DNA of 12,367 nucleotides from JBCBSK01 sp039819185 (GTDB lineage: Bacteria; Pseudomonadota; Alphaproteobacteria; Rhizobiales; Tepidamorphaceae), in NCBI GenBank assembly GCA_039819185.1, contig JBCBSK010000116.1, forward strand, positions 1 through 12,367. The letters are read 5' to 3'. The notes under the pieces were generated by a model. That model worked only from the letters and a program-made list of their open reading frames with translations. It was not told where the DNA came from and did not search any database. The translations under genes and the position numbers were made by a program. Positions 6,685-12,367 of the stretch are shown piece by piece. The number at the start of each line of letters is the position of its first letter. The first letter of the stretch is position 1.

Positions 6685-7803
6685 CGCTTGTATCTTTGGC
6701 CGAACAATCACACCGCCGACCACTGGATGCGAGACACCCGTCGTTGTCGGGAAGGTGGCGGGCTGGCCGGTCAGCTTGCGGGATGCGAGATAGGCGAAGG
6801 CCTGCGCTTCGACCGCATCGCTTGTGAGGCTCTTGGCCGCGCCGATCGCATCCAGCGTGGTAACCTCCGCTGCAAGACGTTCCTGCAAGGCAGCAAGAAT
6901 AGTCGGATTGCGTGCCCCACCACCGACGACGATCAACCGCGATACTCTTTCCGGTGTTGCTTGACGCAGCGCGAGCGCTAGACTTTCGGCTGTAAATGCT
7001 GTCAGCGTCGCAGCGCCATCCGCAGGCGACAGCCCCTCCACGGGCTGAGCCGAAAAATGCCTGCGGTCTAAGCTCTTCGGGAATAGCACGGCGAAATAGG
7101 CGTCCGACATCAGCGCTGTTAGCGCTGCGCTGTCTGCCTGGCCTGAAGCAGACAAGGCACCACCTTCATCGTAAGCCTGTCCGGTTTTCGCCAACACCCA
7201 ATCATCGAGCATGGCATTGCCCGGGCCAGTATCGAAGGCGATCGGGTCGGCATCTGCACGCACCACCGTGATGTTGGCCACACCGCCGATATTGGCAAAA
7301 GCGACCGGCAGATCGAGGTCAAGATAGCTGGCCAGAGCCTGATGATAGACCGGCACGAAAGGTGCGCCCTGCCCGCCTGCCGCCATATCGGCTGCACGAA
7401 AGTCGTAGACAACATCGATGCCGACCGCGTCGGCCAAAACAGCGCCATCGCCAAGCTGAATGGTCAGGCCCCGCTCAGGGGCGTGAAACACCGTCTGACC
7501 GTGAAACCCAATGGCCGCGACGCTGTTCGCATCAATCGCGTAATGGTTGAGAAAATCGCTCACGACTGCGATATGCGCCTCGGTCACCAGACGCTCGGCC
7601 GCAACAAGCGCGGATGGCCGGGCATCGCGGTCCGATAGCGCTGCGGCCTGATCCAGCGCGGCAGCAATCGTCGTGCGCTCAGCTATGTCATAGGCGCGAT
7701 AGCCGCTCGGCCCAACCTTGGTGATCGACACGCCATCGGTTTCGATCAAGGCAATGTCGACCCCATCCATCGACGTTCCGCTCATCAGACCGATCACACG
7801 CAT
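6679..7803 (-). CDS. anmK: Anhydro-N-acetylmuramic acid kinase (AnmK)
   Basis: Cytoplasmic cell-wall recycling enzyme: with ATP and water it opens the 1,6-anhydro ring of anhydroMurNAc and yields MurNAc-6-phosphate. The 374-residue length fits the family. Motifs in order: GLMSGTSMDGVDIALIE at the N-terminus (GTSMDG 9-14), IGFHGQTVFHAP, GGQGAPFVPVYH, ANIGGVANITV, FDTGPGNAMLDDW with the probable catalytic aspartate D191, and VVGGGARNPT near the C-terminus. The ATG at 7803 has GAGGGGAG just upstream on the minus strand (7808-7815). It is divergent from tyrS (94 bases between starts) and convergent with the hydrolase (4 bases between stops), so it is probably a single-gene transcription unit. No regulatory site was recognised. 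Identity is firm. Confidence 0.97.
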   Translation of the reverse strand: MRVIGLMSGTSMDGVDIALIETDGVSITKVGPSGYRAYDIAERTTIAAALDQAAALSDRDARPSALVAAERLVTEAHIAVVSDFLNHYAIDANSVAAIGFHGQTVFHAPERGLTIQLGDGAVLADAVGIDVVYDFRAADMAAGGQGAPFVPVYHQALASYLDLDLPVAFANIGGVANITVVRADADPIAFDTGPGNAMLDDWVLAKTGQAYDEGGALSASGQADSAALTALMSDAYFAVLFPKSLDRRHFSAQPVEGLSPADGAATLTAFTAESLALALRQATPERVSRLIVVGGGARNPTILAALQERLAAEVTTLDAIGAAKSLTSDAVEAQAFAYLASRKLTGQPATFPTTTGVSHPVVGGVIVRPKIQAA

Positions 7804-7885
7804 ATTGCTCCCCTCCCCCTGGCGCGGCTACAAGGCTGCTCCGTCATATCCAAGATCATCCGTCATCGCCCGTCCGATCCGGCGC

Positions 7886-7891
7886 GTGGAG
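7886..7891 (+). promoter_or_regulatory. Ribosome-binding site that decides the tyrS start
   Basis: GTGGAG lies 6 bases before the ATG at 7898. It supports that start over the open frame running 60 codons further upstream, which overlaps anmK antisense and lacks TyrRS character. The rest of the 94-base anmK-tyrS spacer (7804-7897) shows no promoter I can call with confidence. Confidence 0.65.
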
Positions 7892-7897
7892 CCCAAC

Positions 7898-9148
7898 ATG
7901 CCCGCTTTTCGTTCCGACTTTCTCAACATTCTGACAGAGCGCGGCTTTGTCCATCAATGCTCCGACCCCGAGGGTCTCGACGCACTGGCGGCCTCCGGCA
8001 AGCTGACAGCCTATGTAGGCTATGACTGCACGGCGCCGTCGCTGCATGTTGGCCATCTTCTGTCGATCATGATGTTGCATTGGCTACAGCAGACCGGCGG
8101 CCAGCCGATCGCGCTGATGGGTGGCGGTACGACGCGGGTGGGTGACCCGTCGGGCCGTGACGAGACCCGCAAGATCCTGACCGTCGATGACATTGAGGCC
8201 AACAAGTCCTCGATCCGCCAGGTCTTCAGCCGCTTTCTAACATTTGGCGATGGGCAGAAAGACGCTGTGATGGCCGACAATGCCGAATGGCTCGTGCCGT
8301 TGAATTACATCGAGTTTCTGCGCGATGTCGGGCGGCATTTTTCCATCAACCGGATGCTGACGATGGATTCGGTCAAGCTTCGACTCGACCGCGAGCACGA
8401 ACTCTCCTTCATCGAGTTCAACTATATGCTTCTGCAATCCTACGACTTCGTTGAACTGGCCCGGCGCTATGGCTGCCATTTGCAGATGGGCGGCTCGGAC
8501 CAGTGGGGCAATATCGTCAACGGCATCGATCTTGGCCGGCGCATGGGCACTCATCAGCTCTACGCCCTGACCTGCCCGCTTCTGACAACCTCATCAGGTG
8601 CGAAGATGGGCAAGACCGCAGCCGGCGCCGTCTGGCTCAGCGGTGACATGCTGAGCCCGTGGGACTATTGGCAATATTGGCGCAACACGGAAGATGCCGA
8701 TGTCGGGCGGTTCCTGAAACTGTTCACGCTTTTGCCGCTTGACGAGATCGCCCGGCTCGAAGCGCTCGAAGGCGCAGAGATCAATGAAGCGAAGAAGATG
8801 TTGGCGACCGAGGCTACCGCGCTGATTCACGGCCGCGAGGCGGCTGAGGGGGCGCAAGAAACTGCACGCCGCACCTTCGAACAGGGTGAAGCGGCAGAGA
8901 CCCTGCCGACCATCGTGATCGAGACCGGCCGTCTCAACGACGGCATTGGTGTCTTACAGCTCTTCGTCGAGGCGGGTCTTGGTCAATCAAACGGCGACGT
9001 CCGCCGTGCGGTCGGCAATGGCGCGATCCGGGTCAATGACGAGAAGATCGCCGATCCGAACACAACGATCGATGTGTCGGCCTTGAAGGACGGCGTCGTC
9101 AAGCTGTCCATGGGCAAGAAGCGTCACGTTTTGGTTCGGCCAGAGTAA
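7898..9148 (+). CDS. tyrS: Tyrosyl-tRNA synthetase (TyrS)
   Basis: Class I aminoacyl-tRNA synthetase charging tRNA-Tyr with tyrosine in the cytoplasm. The 416-residue protein has the Rossmann catalytic domain with HVGH (the HIGH motif, 50-53) in GYDCTAPSLHVGHLLS, the specificity motif QMGGSDQWGN (D201), and the KMSKS-equivalent loop GAKMGKTAAGAVWL with KMGKT at 236-240, a form seen in alphaproteobacterial TyrRS. The C-terminal 70 or so residues, from about GRLNDGIGVLQ to the end, are an S4 RNA-binding domain (VRRAVGNGAIRVNDEKI). The start is set by GTGGAG upstream. It ends 11 bases from the stop of the AsmA-like gene on the opposite strand. Identity is firm; no T-box or other leader is seen. 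Confidence 0.97.
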   Translation: MPAFRSDFLNILTERGFVHQCSDPEGLDALAASGKLTAYVGYDCTAPSLHVGHLLSIMMLHWLQQTGGQPIALMGGGTTRVGDPSGRDETRKILTVDDIEANKSSIRQVFSRFLTFGDGQKDAVMADNAEWLVPLNYIEFLRDVGRHFSINRMLTMDSVKLRLDREHELSFIEFNYMLLQSYDFVELARRYGCHLQMGGSDQWGNIVNGIDLGRRMGTHQLYALTCPLLTTSSGAKMGKTAAGAVWLSGDMLSPWDYWQYWRNTEDADVGRFLKLFTLLPLDEIARLEALEGAEINEAKKMLATEATALIHGREAAEGAQETARRTFEQGEAAETLPTIVIETGRLNDGIGVLQLFVEAGLGQSNGDVRRAVGNGAIRVNDEKIADPNTTIDVSALKDGVVKLSMGKKRHVLVRPE

Positions 9149-9159
9149 CCTAGAGCGCC

Positions 9160-12100
9160 CTAGCGATCCGTGCCACGGCTCGTTCCAACCTCGGGAATAT
9201 CGCGTGTCTGCCCCCCACCCGCAAGCGGTTCGGCCGGCACAACCACCGGCGGCGCCACGCCGAAGATGTTGCGGAACAGTCCCGGCGTAATCAGCGACAG
9301 CGGATTGACGGTGACTTGCGGATCATCCATGGGGCCCGCGAGCCTGTATGTGATGCCAAGCAGTCCCTCGCGCTGACCACCGCCGAGAAGAACGCCAATG
9401 ATTGGCAACTGACCGAACAGATTGTTCAGCGCATAAAGCGGCACATAGGTCCCGGTCAGCGCTACCCGATCGCGGCGCGTATCGATCGCACCCTCGAAGG
9501 TCGCGCCGATTGCCGGGCTGCGCAGAATGCCGTTGCGCAACGTCACCTGCTCGCGGCCCTTTAGGAAGGCAACTTCCAGCGCCTCGAAGGAAACGCTGCC
9601 AGGGTCAGGACGATCCGGCATCGTGGCCGTTTGACCAGGCGCGAACTGCGCCTCTGTCTCGGTGGACCGGATCAGGGTTTCGAGTTCTTCGTTGCCGGCG
9701 ATCCGAAAGCGCGAAATGGTCAGCGACCCTGCCGCTGTATCGCTTGCGGGATCGAGACGCGCGGTCAACTCGAGATCACCGCCCTGAATATCGGTGTAGA
9801 TATCGAGCCAACGCAGAAGCGCACCCGCATTGCCGCCGGAAATCACCAACACCGGCTGTTCGGGGCTGTCGGCGATCAATCTGGCCGAAAGCTGTGTACC
9901 GTCTGGGTGACGCGCCGTCAGATCGAGCGCGGAGAGATCCGAACCATCATGCGACAAGACAACCGACAGATCGCGCAGCGTCTCGCCGTTGAAGCCACGC
10001 GCCTCGGCAACATCAAGCGTGAAATCGAGCGCCAGTTCGTCGCCGCTGTCTGGATCGCTTTCGCGCAACAGCGTCTGCAGGACCCGACGAAAATCAAATC
10101 GCGCACCAGAAGCAACAACGCGATATCGGCCAGGTGCCGTAGCCATGGCATCGACCACCAGACTGTCACCCTCTTGAAGCGAAAACTGGTTGAACGACGC
10201 TTCAACAAGATCACCGGTCTCATCGAGAACCATTCGACCCGCGATCTCCATGCCGCGCCCGGTCACTTCAAACCGGTCGAGATGCACCTCACCCGGCCCG
10301 GTCGAGACCTCGAACACACCTTGCGCCGGTTCTCCGGCCGGCTTGTCGAGCCCAACGTCCTCGAAGGTCAGCGATGCGCCAGTGAGATCGGCCGTCACGA
10401 CCTGAATGCCGTCTTCGTCCGTGAACTCCGCTGGCACGGTGCCGTAAAGGAGCCCTGTCAGATCAATGCCGAACCGTTCCCGCGCAGCCGCATCCAGTGT
10501 CAATGAGACGTTCTGCGTTGAGGCGATTCCCGTGCCAAAGACAGGTTCGGTGAACGCAATCTCGGCATCAACGCCATTGACCTCCGCCGCGCCCTCTCCA
10601 GCGACCCGTTCATTCGTGATCGACAACGCAATCTCGCCATTGCGGATCGAACGCTCGACCCCGGCCATGTCCATGCCGAAGCCAGACAGGGCGACATCTG
10701 CGCCAATCTTGGTGTCCGCCAGCAAGACATCGTCCCGCATGGGAAGCTCGACGGAAACACCAGCCTGCATGGCCCCGGCAACCGATCCCGGCACCGCATC
10801 CGGGGCACCAACCTCATCAAAAGGCGGATATGTCATCAGCTGAAACAGGCTCTCTGCGGGCCCAGACAGCCCGACATTGATGACCCCCCATGGGATATCG
10901 GCATCAATGTCATGAATCACCATGCGGCCTTCCGGAACGTCGAGCGATAGGGCATCGTCTGTCGCATCAGGGAAATCGATACGGCCAGGCTGGGCGAGAA
11001 CGACCTCGAAGAGATCGAGATTCATGCGCGCCTCGGCATGTGGCGCATGCATTGGCGGCACATCCCCCACGACGGTGAACACCGCATCCTCGACCGCAAG
11101 CCACAGCGTCAGCGCGCTCGCCGGCAATCCATCCTCGGCCATGTCAGCAAGCGCGCCGGAGGGGATGTCGATCAGGAAATCGGCAAACGAAATCGTGCCT
11201 GAATGGAAGTTCACTGCGACCCAGTCATAAGCATCGCGACCGATGTTGTCGGGCCAAAGCCGCTTGAGCACATCAACCGGCATTTCAGCAAAACTGCCCC
11301 GGCCACGAATGCGTGGCGACTGGCCCTCCCACTCGACACGCGCGGCTACCGAAATCGCCGCCTCAGGTGACGCGAGATCGAAGCGATCAACCTGGAGAAC
11401 GCTCTCGGCTTCAACATAGATACCTTCAAAGCGCACAGCGTCGATCGGCAGCGGGTCGACGTCATTGCCAGCAGCCAGCACCGCGTCATCAAGCAGCAGC
11501 TTGAACGGCAACAGTCCATAGTCGACCGATCCTGCCTCGGGAACCAGAATGCGGCCACTGAGCACACCGACACTGCGCCCGGCCTTGATCGTGGAGGGCT
11601 CAACATGGACCAGCCGTTCGAGACCGTTCCAGCGGAGAGCAATATCGGCACCATCGAGCAGAAATCCGGCTTCCGTCGTAACCGGCACATAACCGGCCCC
11701 AATCGACAATGTAGCCTCGGCCGTCTCTAAACCGTGTTCTTGGCTGACAGCTCCCGAGGCGCGCCCGGACACCGGACCAGAAAGTGGTGGCACGCGACCA
11801 GCCCATTGATCCGGAAGCACGATTTCATCAAGCAACAGATCCTCAAGCCCGGCCTCGAAACGGGCACCCCTTTCAGTTGCAGCGACCTCAACCCACAAAT
11901 GCCAGATCGGGGCGCGTGTTGCAGTTATGTCGAGACGGGCACGCTGTGCCCCGCCAATCGCTGGGTCGAGCGTTATCGTGATCCCGGTCAGATCAAGCGC
12001 CGCCGCATCACTCTCGGAACCCGCCCCTGCCACGACAACACCGGGAACCACTTGCGGATCGACCACTTCGATACGCGGCAGGGTATCGCCCAACGTCGGT

Positions 12101-12283
12101 GCTTGCAGCAACACACCCGCCAAGACCGCAAGTGTCCCGTCAGATGTCTCCTCTGCTGCTTGGTCATTCCGGTCGAGAATCAGGCGCGGCGCGCTCATGC
12201 GGAGGTTGGTCACGGAGATCCGACCGGTGAGCACGGGCAGAACCGCCAGGCTGACAGCGGTCTCAGGTGCTGTGACGACAGGG
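9160..12283 (-). CDS. AsmA/YhdP-like large protein (DUF3971-type), N-terminus missing
   Basis: Very large, beta-rich protein of the AsmA-like superfamily, whose members are usually anchored in the inner membrane and reach into the periplasm; relatives (YhdP, TamB, AsmA) are linked to lipid transport and outer-membrane homeostasis. About 1040 credible residues remain. Near the start is a typical segment, VLPVLTGRISVTNLRMSAPR. The last 68 residues begin GLLGITYRLAGPMDDPQVTV and continue NPLSLITPGLFRNIFG, the characteristic C-terminal signature. The middle shows many repeated short strands such as SLDVPEGRMVIHDIDADIPW. The N-terminal transmembrane anchor expected in the family is not present: the frame runs on to the window edge, but 12284-12367 is an inverted copy of part of the same gene, so those residues are not trusted. 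The stop is TAG, convergent with tyrS. Family assignment is good; the exact role is unknown. Confidence 0.88.
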
Positions 12284-12367
12284 TGCCCGTGCTCACCGGT
12301 CGGATCTCCGTGACCAACCTCCGCATGAGCGCGCCGCGCCTGATTCTCGACCGGAATGACCAAGCAG
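12156..12367. repeat. Perfect 84-base inverted repeat with 44-base spacer at the window edge
   Basis: Positions 12156-12239 are the exact reverse complement of 12284-12367, with 12240-12283 as spacer. The outer arm runs to the last base, so it may continue beyond the window. The inner arm is genuine coding sequence of the AsmA-like gene on the minus strand, giving PVLTGRISVTNLRMSAPRLI. The outer arm, read in the same direction, gives unrelated residues in the continued frame. A perfect long hairpin inside a gene, ending at a sequence end, is what a fold-back chimera from strand-displacement amplification or misassembly produces. A real genomic palindrome is possible but less likely. Confidence 0.95.

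Noticed and set aside
5922..6707. Long minus-strand open frame (261 codons) opposite the alpha/beta hydrolase
   Set aside because: The plus-strand frame carries a full catalytic triad and family motifs. The antisense product is Arg/His/Asp-rich as expected for a GC-rich shadow frame, and it overlaps the end of anmK.
7804..7897. Search for promoters or an operator between anmK and tyrS
   Set aside because: Only ribosome-binding sites were convincing; no -35/-10 pair or palindrome stood out enough to call.
9149..9165. Possible terminator between tyrS and the AsmA-like gene (CTAG-N6-CTAG)
   Set aside because: The stem would be only 4 bp with no T-run; it could easily be chance.
9631..10506. 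Long plus-strand open frame (291 codons) opposite the AsmA-like gene
   Set aside because: Shadow of the large minus-strand gene; no domain and no plausible start signal.
12284..12363. N-terminal residues of the AsmA-like frame read from the outer repeat arm
   Set aside because: The DNA is an inverted copy of the inner arm, so the residues are an artefact-like continuation. They lack the membrane anchor expected in the family.

Overview
The window reads as a chromosomal segment of an alphaproteobacterium, most likely from the Hyphomicrobiales (Rhizobiales) or a close relative. The base composition is GC-rich. The suf operon has the alphaproteobacterial order of a group I cysteine desulfurase, sufB, sufC, sufD and sufS. 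It is divergent from a small alpha/beta hydrolase, and the divergent promoter carries a near-consensus Irr-type iron operator. TyrS has the KMGKT signature loop. Genus or species cannot be given from this sequence alone. Nothing here looks like a phage, transposon, CRISPR array or RNA gene.

Layout. Positions 5730 down to 1, minus strand: iron-sulfur cluster assembly operon, in transcription order cysteine desulfurase (NifS/IscS-like), sufB, a small cupin protein, sufC, sufD and sufS, the last cut by the window start. Positions 5731-6017: divergent intergenic region with the Irr-like box, an overlapping promoter candidate and a GC-rich hairpin in the suf leader. Positions 6018-6674, plus strand: alpha/beta hydrolase. 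Positions 6679-7803, minus: anmK (cell-wall recycling), convergent with the hydrolase. Positions 7898-9148, plus: tyrS, divergent from anmK. Positions 9160 to about 12283, minus: a very large AsmA/YhdP-like (DUF3971-type) protein, convergent with tyrS and missing its N-terminus.

How the genes work together. The two cysteine desulfurases would supply sulfur and SufBCD would be the scaffold that assembles Fe-S clusters. The Irr-like box would tie transcription to iron or haem status. The cupin is the non-standard member: it sits between sufB and sufC, tightly spaced, with a complete set of metal-ligand residues. The hydrolase, anmK, tyrS and AsmA-like genes are separate housekeeping units.

Oddities. 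The last 84 bases (12284-12367) are a perfect inverted copy of 12156-12239 with a 44-base spacer. This lies at the very edge of the sequence and inside a gene, so it is most simply a fold-back chimera from amplification or assembly. The reading frame in 12284-12367 should not be trusted as protein. I found no strong case for an entirely new system. The best candidates for a second look are the cupin in the suf operon and the iron operator with its leader hairpin.
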